Shown here in pieces: positions 32,025 through 39,432 of a stretch of DNA of 64,000 bases. The notes below the pieces were generated by a model. That model ran no database searches, was not told the origin of the DNA, and saw only the letters and a program-made list of their open reading frames with translations. A program made the translations under genes and the position numbers. Source of the DNA: a virus; the IMG/VR virus record IMGVR_UViG_3300043607_000039, positions 29,001-93,000 of that record; one strand, 5' to 3'. The stretch's first letter is position 1. The number at the start of each line of letters is the position of its first letter.

Positions 32025-32926
32025 ACGCAAAGTTCAGTTCGGCAGACACTGCGGATGCGACGGACGTGGCTGACGTGGCGACGGACGCCCCCGAAGCAAC
32101 GTTCGTGGCGGAGAACTCGCCCCGACACAAGGTCCGGCGGGGCACGATCAGCTGGGACGAGATCGTCGTGGATCCACGGGTCCAGCGGCCCCAGAACCGC
32201 CCCTTGATCAACAAGATCAAGCGGGAGTTCAACAAGGACGCCCTCAACACCATCGTGATCAGCGTCCGTCAGCCCGACCTCGACGACCGGGACCAGGACG
32301 AGCATGTGATCCTGGACGGTCAGCAGCGGACCACCGGCGCACACGAAGTGGGCTACGACGGCCCGTTCCACGCCGTCTTCCACTACGGCCTGAGTCTCCA
32401 GGACGAGGCGAAGCTGTTCCGCCTTCTCCAGGTCCGGGTGTCCGTCCCGGTCAAGGAGCAGTTCCGGGTCGCCCTCTACGAGGGCCGTCCCGACGCGACC
32501 GGCATCATGCAGGTCCTCAACGCCCTGGGCATCAAGCTCGACCCCAACGGTGGCTTCATCGCCGTGGGCGTGGCCCTGCGGATCGCGGCCCGGCCCGACG
32601 GCCTGACCAACTTCCACTGGGCGCTCAAGATCATCCAGGATGTGTACTCCGCGGACGACCCGTCGCCCTACGACGGCCGCCTCGTGGAGGCGCTGGCTCA
32701 GCTGCGGGCGCGGCACGGCAACGCCTTCAGCACCGAGCGGATCATGAAGAAGCTGCGGTCCTCCGGCAAGACGGTCGACGGCCTCATCGGTGACGCGAAG
32801 GTGCGTCGCTCGGTGAACAAGGGCACCTCGACCCAGAGCCTGGCCGACACCCTCGTCAAGGTCTTCAACGACGGGCTCCAGAAGAACGGGCCGAACACCC
32901 TGCCCTTCTGGAACGAGAAGCCGTAA
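32021..32926 (+). CDS. ParB-like protein, DUF6551-type
   Basis: 301 residues. DPRVQRPQNRPLINKI, then VILDGQQRTTGAHEVG, the family's version of the ParB GxRR region, and KLFRLLQVRVSV. The first 35 residues are Ala/Asp-rich and disordered. Function unknown; the operon with another ParB-like protein suggests a joint role. Confidence 0.78.
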   Translation: MNAKFSSADTADATDVADVATDAPEATFVAENSPRHKVRRGTISWDEIVVDPRVQRPQNRPLINKIKREFNKDALNTIVISVRQPDLDDRDQDEHVILDGQQRTTGAHEVGYDGPFHAVFHYGLSLQDEAKLFRLLQVRVSVPVKEQFRVALYEGRPDATGIMQVLNALGIKLDPNGGFIAVGVALRIAARPDGLTNFHWALKIIQDVYSADDPSPYDGRLVEALAQLRARHGNAFSTERIMKKLRSSGKTVDGLIGDAKVRRSVNKGTSTQSLADTLVKVFNDGLQKNGPNTLPFWNEKP

Positions 32927-33019
32927 GCTCAAGAGCACGTTGTACCGTCCTCTGGGGCAAGCCCTCGGTTGCGTAGCCCCGCAGCCGAGGGCTTGTTCTG
33001 TGTGTGGCAGAGTGTCCGG

Positions 33020-33208
33020 GTGATTACCGAAGCCTGGAGCAAGAGCAGTTACAGCAACAACAACGGGGCGTGCGTCGAGGTCCGTCGGGACGGGGCATCG
33101 GTCCTCGTCCGGGACACCAAGGACCGCGAGGGGGGCACCCTCACCTTCAACCGGCGCGAGTGGCTGGCCTTCGTCGCTGGCGCTAAGCAGGGTGACTTCG
33201 ACCTTTAA
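33020..33208 (+). CDS. DUF397 protein 3
   Basis: 62 residues from GTG 33020. WSKSSYSNNNGACVEV, VLVRDTKDREGG and FVAGAKQGDFDL are the full DUF397 pattern. Third DUF397 gene in the window; closes before a strong terminator. Confidence 0.88.
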   Translation: MITEAWSKSSYSNNNGACVEVRRDGASVLVRDTKDREGGTLTFNRREWLAFVAGAKQGDFDL

Positions 33209-33230
33209 CGATCTCCCCCGAACCTCCTGC

Positions 33231-33270
33231 AAAAAACCCAGAACTTCTTCCCAGAAGTTCTGGGTTTTTT
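33231..33270. terminator. Bidirectional rho-independent terminator
   Basis: A6, then CCCAGAACTTCT (33237-33248), loop TCCC, perfect complement 33253-33264, then T6. Confidence 0.92.
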
Positions 33271-33320
33271 GTCGGTGATCAGGTGTACGTTCCATTGCAC
33301 CTGGAGGAGGGGGTCAGTAG

Positions 33321-34100
33321 ATGGTCGACGATGACGGCTTCGCCCGGTTACCTGGGCCCAACCCGGCCGCCCTCGCGCTCAAGCAGGAGCTGAGCGAGAT
33401 CATCCTGTGGACCGAGCAGAACTCCCCGCGGTCCAAGCAGGTGGCCATCGGCCCATCCGAGCTGGGCGACCCGTGTGACCGCCGGCTGGCCTACCGCATC
33501 GCTGGCGTACCGCCCGTGAACATCTGGTCCGACCCATGGCCGGCCATCGTGGGCACCGCGGTCCACTCCTGGCTCGACAAGGCCATCAACGGGTACCAGG
33601 GGATCAACGGGGACCGGGGCTGGCTAACCGAACTGCGGGTCTCGCCCGACGAGATGGTGCAAGGCTCCAGCGACGTGTTCAACGTCCGGACCGGGACGGT
33701 GGTCGACCACAAGACGTGTGGGGTCGACACGATCCGCAAGCTCCACAAGGGAGGGTCACCCTCCCCGGGCTACATCACGCAGATCCAGCTGTACGGGCTC
33801 GGACATAAGCGAGCCGGCCGCGAGGTCAAGAACGTAGCGTTGATCTTCTACCCCCGCTCGGGCTGGCTCGACGATGCCTTCGTCTGGATCACTCCCTACG
33901 ACGAGTCCGTCGCCACCCGCGCCCTGGACCGGATGTATCAGATCGGCGGCCGGCTGATCGAGCTTGACATCGAATCGAACCCACACCGATTTCAATTAAT
34001 CGATGCCACGCCTGGCGACAGCTGTGTGTGGTGCTCGCACTTCTGCAAGGACAAGGACCCCGACATAGCAGCCGACGAGAAGGGATGCCCAGGACGATGA
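33321..34100 (+). CDS. PD-(D/E)XK nuclease, Cas4/RecB-like
   Basis: 259 residues with GGAGGAGGG upstream. Motifs in order: an early Cys in LGDPCDRRLAYR, GTAVHSWLDKAI (His motif), SSDVFNVRTGTVVDHKT (D...DxK), and YITQIQLYGLG (QxxxY). Three C-terminal Cys (CVWCSHFCKD.. C) complete a probable Fe-S cluster as in Cas4. Likely a 5'-3' exonuclease in phage recombination or replication. Confidence 0.88.
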   Translation: MVDDDGFARLPGPNPAALALKQELSEIILWTEQNSPRSKQVAIGPSELGDPCDRRLAYRIAGVPPVNIWSDPWPAIVGTAVHSWLDKAINGYQGINGDRGWLTELRVSPDEMVQGSSDVFNVRTGTVVDHKTCGVDTIRKLHKGGSPSPGYITQIQLYGLGHKRAGREVKNVALIFYPRSGWLDDAFVWITPYDESVATRALDRMYQIGGRLIELDIESNPHRFQLIDATPGDSCVWCSHFCKDKDPDIAADEKGCPGR

Positions 34101-34687
34101 GGCCACCATGCAGTGTTGGCGGGTGCAACGGAGCCCACAAGGGGCTCGGTTACTGCATCAAGCACTATTACTGCTTTAAGCGGAATGGGACTGCCGTTCC
34201 GAAGGAACGGCATTGGCGCAAGGCTGCGATTCCCCTCGAAGTATTGGTCCGTACTGGCCTATGTGAGTGTGGATGTGGGCTTCGAACAAAAATAGCAACT
34301 CGTACGCACACAGGGCACGGGATATATGCAGGATTTCCTAATAGGTTCTTAGTCGGTCACGGTAACGCTAAAGGGCGAAGTCATATCGACCAACATGGAT
34401 ATCGGCTCATTCGGAACGAGGATCACAGCGCATCCGGAAGCAGGGGATACGTTGCTGAACACCGAGTTGTAATGGCCCAGATAATAGGTCGTAAATTATG
34501 GAACTTTGAAACCGCTCACCATCTCAATGGAATTCGCTCCGATAACCGGCCTGAGAATCTTGAACTTTGGGCCAAGCCGCAGGTTCCGGGCCAACGCGTC
34601 CAGGACCTTGTGAACTGGGTCATTGAGAACTACCTCACCGAAATCGAAGTTGCCCTGAAAGAAAGAGAGGCTCATGGCCATCGATAA
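34085..34687 (+). CDS. HNH homing-type endonuclease, AT-rich
   Basis: About 200 residues. N-terminal Cys cluster (CSVGGCN, GYCIKHY), CECGCG, then the HNH_3 core AEHRVVMAQIIGRKL and AHHLNGIRSDNRPENLEL. Clearly more AT-rich than the nuclease before it and the primase after it, which suggests recent insertion. Overlaps the nuclease end by 16 bases. Confidence 0.82.
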   Translation: MPRTMRPPCSVGGCNGAHKGLGYCIKHYYCFKRNGTAVPKERHWRKAAIPLEVLVRTGLCECGCGLRTKIATRTHTGHGIYAGFPNRFLVGHGNAKGRSHIDQHGYRLIRNEDHSASGSRGYVAEHRVVMAQIIGRKLWNFETAHHLNGIRSDNRPENLELWAKPQVPGQRVQDLVNWVIENYLTEIEVALKEREAHGHR

Positions 34688-34937
34688 CAAGTACGGCCAA
34701 GTGACACTGGAGCGCGGCACCATCGGTGAAGACGAGCCGGTCGTCGTCTTCCGAGCGCAGGACAAGCTCCTAATGGAAGTGTTGGCAAAGTACTACGTCT
34801 TTTGTGAAGAGGCCGGATCGCCACGCAATCACCTTGACCTCATCCTCGACACCATGAACAAAGTGGCTGAATGGCGAGGAAGTCATCCGACCAAAGTCCC
34901 AAGCAGCGATGGGTTTGAAGTCGAGGAGCAAAAATGA
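34674..34937 (+). CDS. Hypothetical protein
   Basis: 87 residues; GAAAGAAAGAGAGG upstream. VVVFRAQDKLLMEVLAKYYVFC resembles a short helical phage protein seen in replication modules. ATGA overlap with next gene. Confidence 0.65.
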   Translation: MAIDNKYGQVTLERGTIGEDEPVVVFRAQDKLLMEVLAKYYVFCEEAGSPRNHLDLILDTMNKVAEWRGSHPTKVPSSDGFEVEEQK

Positions 34938-35146
34938 TCACCGCACTACCTGGAACAACCGTCTGGATCGAGAGCCCCGACGGCAGAACGAGCGCTCTTG
35001 CCATTCAGGCCTGGGATGGCGAGGGGTTTGCGCTGGTTTATGACGCAGCCGCTGGGCGACTCGTGCGTCCCTCGGAGATCGAGACGCTGACCCCGGCCAC
35101 GTACGTAGGAGAAGCCGAGCCCACCCGGGACACGGACACATTGTGA
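34934..35146 (+). CDS. Small beta-rich protein
   Basis: 70 residues, ATGA-coupled. Composition fits a small barrel (TTVWIESPDGRTSALAIQAWD). No family assigned. Confidence 0.6.
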   Translation: MITALPGTTVWIESPDGRTSALAIQAWDGEGFALVYDAAAGRLVRPSEIETLTPATYVGEAEPTRDTDTL

Positions 35147-35165
35147 GTTCAAAAGGAGGAAGCAG

Positions 35166-35381
35166 TTGAGCACGTGGTACGACGAGATGACCGCGGCCAT
35201 GCGTCGCCGCGAGGTGGCCGTGAACGGTCGCGAACGGTGGCAGGCAAAGGTCGATGAGGCCGAGGCCGAGATCGCGACCCTAACCCGCGATCAGAGCAAG
35301 GTCGCAACCGAAGCACCATCAGCTGAACCTAAGGCTGGCTCCGAGCTATTCGTGAGTCCCCCGGAATTAGCGGCCGAGTAA
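35166..35381 (+). CDS. Hypothetical protein with TTG start
   Basis: 71 residues from TTG 35166 behind AGGAGGAAGC. Helical N-terminal half, disordered C terminus. Part of the replication unit. Confidence 0.6.
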   Translation: MSTWYDEMTAAMRRREVAVNGRERWQAKVDEAEAEIATLTRDQSKVATEAPSAEPKAGSELFVSPPELAAE

Positions 35382-35409
35382 AAAGCAATTTTCCTGAGGA
35401 GAGAACAAG

Positions 35410-36096
35410 ATGTCATTCGACGACGATGACGACTGGGGGCGCCCAGTTGAAGGTGGCGAGTTCGCTCGCCCGGAGAACTTAAACGGCCACTTACTGATCG
35501 TGTTTCCGCTGGGTTATGTCGCACACATCCAGACCAAGTTCACGGTCCCTGGAAAGAAGTCCGATGCGGTCTGCTGTGACATCATCGACCTTGACGACAA
35601 GGACGAATCCGGCCAGCCCGGCAAGGTGTACCGGAATTCGAACCTGATGCAGGGCCAGCTCATCGCGACGCTGCGTCCCTGGATCGGCAAGAAGGTCCTG
35701 GGCCGCATGGGCAAGGGCGTCAGCAAGAACGGCATGAACGCGCCCTGGGTCATTACCGACATGCTTGATGACGCGTCCTGTGTTGAGCGCGCCAGGGCCT
35801 GGAGCACGGCACACCCGAACTTCCGCAAGAGCCCGTTCGTTGATCGCCAGGAGGAGGTTGCTGCCCACGCTGCCGCCGTGTCAGCTCTTCCCGACGACCT
35901 GCGGCAGTATGCACAGCAGCCGCCACAGCAGGCGGCCCCTCAGTACGGATCCTCTTATGCAGCACCGGCCCAGCAACAGCAGCAGGCAGCCCCGGTTGCT
36001 GGCTCGGTAGTGCTGTCAGCCGAAGAGCAGAGCGTGTTGGCTCGCCTGCGCCAGCGCCAGGCAGCCGCTGCACAGCAGGAAGAGCCACCGTTCTAG
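35410..36096 (+). CDS. Probable OB-fold / ssDNA-binding-like protein
   Basis: 228 residues. Acidic start (DDDDDW), a beta-rich core (GHLLIVFPLGYVAHIQTKF, VCCDIIDLD, WVITD), then a low-complexity Gln/Ala tail. Size, core and position before the primase resemble phage single-strand-binding proteins, but the acidic tip is N-terminal rather than C-terminal. Role is an inference. Confidence 0.55.
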   Translation: MSFDDDDDWGRPVEGGEFARPENLNGHLLIVFPLGYVAHIQTKFTVPGKKSDAVCCDIIDLDDKDESGQPGKVYRNSNLMQGQLIATLRPWIGKKVLGRMGKGVSKNGMNAPWVITDMLDDASCVERARAWSTAHPNFRKSPFVDRQEEVAAHAAAVSALPDDLRQYAQQPPQQAAPQYGSSYAAPAQQQQQAAPVAGSVVLSAEEQSVLARLRQRQAAAAQQEEPPF

Positions 36097-36116
36097 ATCG
36101 CTGAGGGTGCTGACGG

Positions 36117-36157
36117 CAGGGCCCCGCGTGACCGAGCAACGGTGGCGCGGGGCCCTG
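36117..36157 (+). terminator. Strong hairpin after the OB-like gene
   Basis: 12-bp perfect stem (36117-36128 with 36146-36157) with ACCG/CGGT inside the loop. The leader 36158-36317 adds a second hairpin (AGGGGCCCTTCT/AGAAGGACCCCT) before the primase start. Confidence 0.7.
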
Positions 36158-36317
36158 TCGTCTCCTGGAGAGAGTCTCCGCAAAATGTACCCCAGATGAC
36201 CTCTGGCGTGCCCTCGTTGACCAGGTCTACAGTCGTGTCACCGCCCAGATGGAAGGGGCCCTTCTCCGTGTGGAAGAAGGACCCCTCGGCAACTTTTACC
36301 CAACCCGAGGAGCAACA

Positions 36318-38801
36318 ATGCCAGACGGCACGGTGTCGGGGCAAGGAGCGCTGGCAGAAAACATTGCGCTCCCCTGGTTTGAGGCCGGCTGTAGCGTCGT
36401 GCCCATCCAGGCGAACGGCACTAAGAGGCCGACTCGGGATTGGTCGGTGCTGCAAGAAACTCCCATGACTCGGGCCGACGTAGACTGGTACTGGCGCCCT
36501 GGTGAGTCGTCCGGAGTAGCGCTTATCTGTGGCAACGTTTCGGGCAACCTTGAACTGACAGAACTAGAAAGCGACGCTAGTTCAGAAGAGGCCCTAGCAA
36601 AGGTCGCACATGAATGCGAGCAGCGCGGCGTTCTATCGCTCTGGGACTCACTTCTTCACGAGGGCTACGCCGAGGACACTCCGTCCGGCGGCATTCACCT
36701 GATCTATCGGGTGGGCGACCACGACATCCCTGGCAACACGAAGCTTGCCTCCACTCCTACCGGCAAGACTCTGGCTGAGACCCGCGGTGAGGGTGGCTAC
36801 GTGATTGTGGCCCCGACCAACGGTGCCTGTCACGCCTCGGGCAAGCCCTGGGAGACGGTCGGTGGTCGCCAGGGCGTGATCCCGGTGATCAGCTGGTTAC
36901 AGCGGACGACCATTCACGAGGCGATCACCGCCGCCCTGGACGAGAGCCCGCCGCCACCTCCCATTACCGCCCGCCGTGAGATCGCGGTCCGGACCAATGA
37001 CGACGAGCTGCGTCCTGGTGACGACTTCGATCTCCGAGCGTCATGGCACGACTCCTGGTTCACTAACACGGGCTGGACGGTGAGCCACCAAGCCGGCGGC
37101 GAGATCTTCTGGGTACGTCCCGGTAAGGAAGCACGAGACGGTCACTCCGCCTCGACTGGATACAACGGGCAGGCCGACCGGCTCTACATCTGGTCCACGT
37201 CAACCGGCCTGCCGTCCGAGCAGCCGTTGACCAAGTTCTTCGTTTACGCCCACTACCACCACAACAGCGACCTTTCGGCCGCCGCCGCCGCCCTGCGTCG
37301 ACAGGGATACGGAGGGGGTGGCAACGCTGTCTCCACACTGTCCCCGTTACGCGAACTCGTCCTCGACTCCGACCACGGCATCGACGGAGAGGTATCGTTA
37401 CCCGAACATGGGGGTTCAGACCTCACCGACACGGGTAATGGACGACGGATGAAGGAACTCTTCGGCAACCAGTTCCGGTTCAGTACCAAGGAAAAGAAGT
37501 GGTACCTGTGGACCGGCAGTGCCTGGGAGGTGGACGACCTCCAGGCGATTCAGCGTGCGGCCGAGTACGCGGCCGAACTGGTTCTGAAGCTGGCGCAGAA
37601 TGAGTTGAACGCCAGCCTGGGCACGGACTTCGAGAAGGATGCTCGCAAGAAGGTCGCCACCGCGACGGCCGGCAAGAACCACGGCAAGCTCCTGGCCGCC
37701 ATCGCCCGGTTCTCGGCCCAGGACGGTATCTCGATCAAGGCCGAGGACTTCGACCGCGATCCCGAGCTACTGAACCTTCCCAACGGGACACTCAACCTGC
37801 ACACGCATGAGCTGCTGCCCCACGACCAGGGCGACCTGATCACGTTGACGTTCGGCGCCGAGCTGGACAAGGACGCGGAGTGCCCGTTGTTCGAGGCATT
37901 CATGGCTGACTCTATTCCGGACCTGTCGGTCCGGGAGTACGTCCAACGCTGCCTGGGCTACAGCATGTTGGGTAAGCCGGTGGAGCGCACCATGTTCCTT
38001 CTTCACGGCCCATCAGGCACCGGCAAGTCGGTCCTGACCAACGTGATGACGGGCGTGTTCGGTGGCTACGGAACCACGGCCCCGGCCAGCACGTTCCGGC
38101 TCAAGAGCAATGAATCCTCGATCGACTTGCACAAGCTGCGTGGGCGACGGTTCGTGGCCACCTCCGAGATGCCCGAAGGCGCACAGCTGGACGAGGAGCT
38201 GGTCAAGCGGATCACCGGTGGCGACATGATGACCTCGCGCAGCCTCTATGAGGAGTTCCAGGACTGGCGGGCCCAGTGCGTGGTCTGGATCGCGACCAAC
38301 TTCCTACCGAAGGTCAACAGCGACGACAACGCCATCTGGCGTCGGGCCAAGACGATCCGCATGGACACCGAGTACGGCTCCGACGGGCGACCCGAGACGA
38401 AGGGCTACGCCGACGTCCTCCTACTGGAGCGCAGCGGCATCCTGAACTGGCTGCTGGCTGGCCTCACCGCTTACCAGCAACGTGGCCTGGACGAGCCGTC
38501 CGCGGTCACCCAGGACATCCAGAACTACCGGATCGAGGTCGACACGGTTGCCTCATTCATTCGGGACCTGACCGACGACGGCCACCTGATCAATGACACC
38601 GAGGGTGAGATCAAGTTCTCCGACCTGTTCCGGATGTACAGCGAGTACAGCGCGGCCAACAACATCCGGCTGTTGGGTTCACGCCGGTTCGCCAACCGGC
38701 TCAAGGCGTTGGGCTTCAGTACCACGAAGCTGGGGGGCCAGGCCGTCTGGCGGGGCCTGAGCCGTAACCTCGAACACGGAGTACTGGGGACGATCTTCTG
38801 A
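36318..38801 (+). CDS. Primase-polymerase / D5-type SF3 helicase
   Basis: 827 residues from ATG 36318 with GAGGAG upstream. N-terminal 230 residues resemble bifunctional primase-polymerase (PWFEAGCSVVPI, GVALICG, GYVIVAPTNG). A middle linker domain precedes a D5/pox-type helicase: YVQRCLGYSMLG, Walker A LLHGPSGTGKS near 565, Walker B-like FVATSEM, and IATNFLPKV near 655. Likely primes and unwinds phage DNA. The last base overlaps the next gene. Confidence 0.88.
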   Translation: MPDGTVSGQGALAENIALPWFEAGCSVVPIQANGTKRPTRDWSVLQETPMTRADVDWYWRPGESSGVALICGNVSGNLELTELESDASSEEALAKVAHECEQRGVLSLWDSLLHEGYAEDTPSGGIHLIYRVGDHDIPGNTKLASTPTGKTLAETRGEGGYVIVAPTNGACHASGKPWETVGGRQGVIPVISWLQRTTIHEAITAALDESPPPPPITARREIAVRTNDDELRPGDDFDLRASWHDSWFTNTGWTVSHQAGGEIFWVRPGKEARDGHSASTGYNGQADRLYIWSTSTGLPSEQPLTKFFVYAHYHHNSDLSAAAAALRRQGYGGGGNAVSTLSPLRELVLDSDHGIDGEVSLPEHGGSDLTDTGNGRRMKELFGNQFRFSTKEKKWYLWTGSAWEVDDLQAIQRAAEYAAELVLKLAQNELNASLGTDFEKDARKKVATATAGKNHGKLLAAIARFSAQDGISIKAEDFDRDPELLNLPNGTLNLHTHELLPHDQGDLITLTFGAELDKDAECPLFEAFMADSIPDLSVREYVQRCLGYSMLGKPVERTMFLLHGPSGTGKSVLTNVMTGVFGGYGTTAPASTFRLKSNESSIDLHKLRGRRFVATSEMPEGAQLDEELVKRITGGDMMTSRSLYEEFQDWRAQCVVWIATNFLPKVNSDDNAIWRRAKTIRMDTEYGSDGRPETKGYADVLLLERSGILNWLLAGLTAYQQRGLDEPSAVTQDIQNYRIEVDTVASFIRDLTDDGHLINDTEGEIKFSDLFRMYSEYSAANNIRLLGSRRFANRLKALGFSTTKLGGQAVWRGLSRNLEHGVLGTIF

Positions 38802-39031
38802 TGGCAGTCGGAGACACGTACCGTTACGCCAACGGGAACAGTTATGTTCAGACCGACTCCGGGCCCATGGTTATGTTCACCTGCGATGACTGCGGACGGC
38901 CGGCTGCCGCGAGCCTGGACTACGTGGGGCGGGTCCGGTGCTCGGCCTGCTGGCCCATCTTCCACGGCCTGGTCAAGATCAAGAAAACTGACCCGGATAT
39001 ACCCGTTGCGCTCCCGGGAGCCAGTCGCTAA
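38801..39031 (+). CDS. Small zinc-ribbon protein
   Basis: 76 residues, TGATG-coupled to the primase. CDDCG and CSAC pairs form a probable zinc ribbon. Its stop codon overlaps the -10 of the promoter at 39006. Confidence 0.7.
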   Translation: MAVGDTYRYANGNSYVQTDSGPMVMFTCDDCGRPAAASLDYVGRVRCSACWPIFHGLVKIKKTDPDIPVALPGASR

Positions 39032-39034
39032 AGT
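39006..39034 (+). promoter_or_regulatory. Probable promoter of the Y RNA-Ro60 locus
   Basis: TTGCGC 39006-39011, 17-base spacer, TAAAGT 39029-39034. Transcription would start near 39041, the 5' side of the first Y-RNA-like element. Spacer lacks the usual palindrome. Confidence 0.5.
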
Positions 39035-39040
39035 CTCCCT

Positions 39041-39130
39041 TGCAAGTCAGGTGCGAAGTCGCCGTCCCGTTCTTCACTCACATTTGGCGAAAAAAAGCCG
39101 GGACACAGACACCTTTGATCTCTGACGAGC
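39041..39130 (+). ncRNA. Y-RNA-like element 1
   Basis: GTCA (39046-39049) pairs with TGAC (39123-39126); GGTG (39050-39053) with CACC (39110-39113), leaving a 3' bulge TTTGATCTC; inner stem GTCCCG (39064-39069) with CGGGAC (39099-39104). The GGTGCGA and TTGATCTC elements recur in the next two elements. Known bacterial Y RNAs lie beside Ro60 genes and bind Ro through such an interrupted stem. No tRNA-like module here. Confidence 0.7.
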
Positions 39131-39150
39131 ACACAACTACAGACTTTGCA

Positions 39151-39228
39151 CCTTCCCGGTGCGCCAGGACCCGGCTACTTCTTCTTCCAAAAGGCAAATG
39201 CCGAGTCCGTCTATTGATCTCGGGAGGG
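39151..39228 (+). ncRNA. Y-RNA-like element 2
   Basis: Outer stem CCTTCCC (39151-39157) with GGGAGGG (39222-39228); 5' strand continues GGTGCG, 3' strand has the bulge TTGATCTC (39214-39221) in the same relative place; inner stem GGAC-CGGC (39167-39175) with GCCG-GTCC (39200-39208). The GGT/ACC pair seen in the other two is weak here. Confidence 0.65.
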
Positions 39229-39237
39229 CTATAACTA

Positions 39238-39390
39238 CACATGGTGCCTGGTGCGATGGTGTGGAATCCTTCACCTGTTAAGTGAGAGGCACGGGTGCAA
39301 GTCCCGTTGCCGCAGGAAACTGCGGTATAGCTCAGTAGTAGAGCGCTAACGATCGCCACGCCGACCTTGATCTCAGGCCCCATCATGTGA
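39238..39390 (+). ncRNA. Y-RNA-like element 3 with permuted tRNA-like module (YrlA-type)
   Basis: Outer stem ATGGTGCCT (39241-39249) with AGGCCCCAT (39375-39383), eight of nine pairs; GGT/ACC and 3' bulge TTGATCTC (39367-39374); then GGTGTGG (39258-39264) with CCACGCC. Inside: hairpin TTCAC-CTGTTAA-GTGAG, T-arm ACGGG-TGCAAGT-CCCGT, acceptor-like TGCCGCAG closed by GAAA to CTGCGGTA, and D-arm GCTC-AGTAGTA-GAGC. This order (T-arm, closed acceptor, D-arm) is the circular permutation described for YrlA. Confidence 0.85.
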
Positions 39391-39432
39391 CGTTGCAGCT
39401 CCTCCCCGTTCCCTGGAGAGGAGTTGTTTTTC

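Noticed and set aside
31979-33295. Minus-strand ORF of 438 codons
   Set aside because: Shadow of the second ParB-like gene, and it crosses a bidirectional terminator.
39238-39350. A conventional tRNA-Asn(GTT) gene
   Set aside because: The CTGTTAA hairpin and T-arm look like tRNA-Asn, but the acceptor partner lies downstream, joined by GAAA, and no 5' acceptor exists upstream. The Y RNA explanation fits the whole element.
39035-39430. tmRNA
   Set aside because: A tRNA-like fold is present, but there is no tag-peptide ORF and the GGTGCG/TTGATCTC stems beside a Ro60 gene fit Y RNA.
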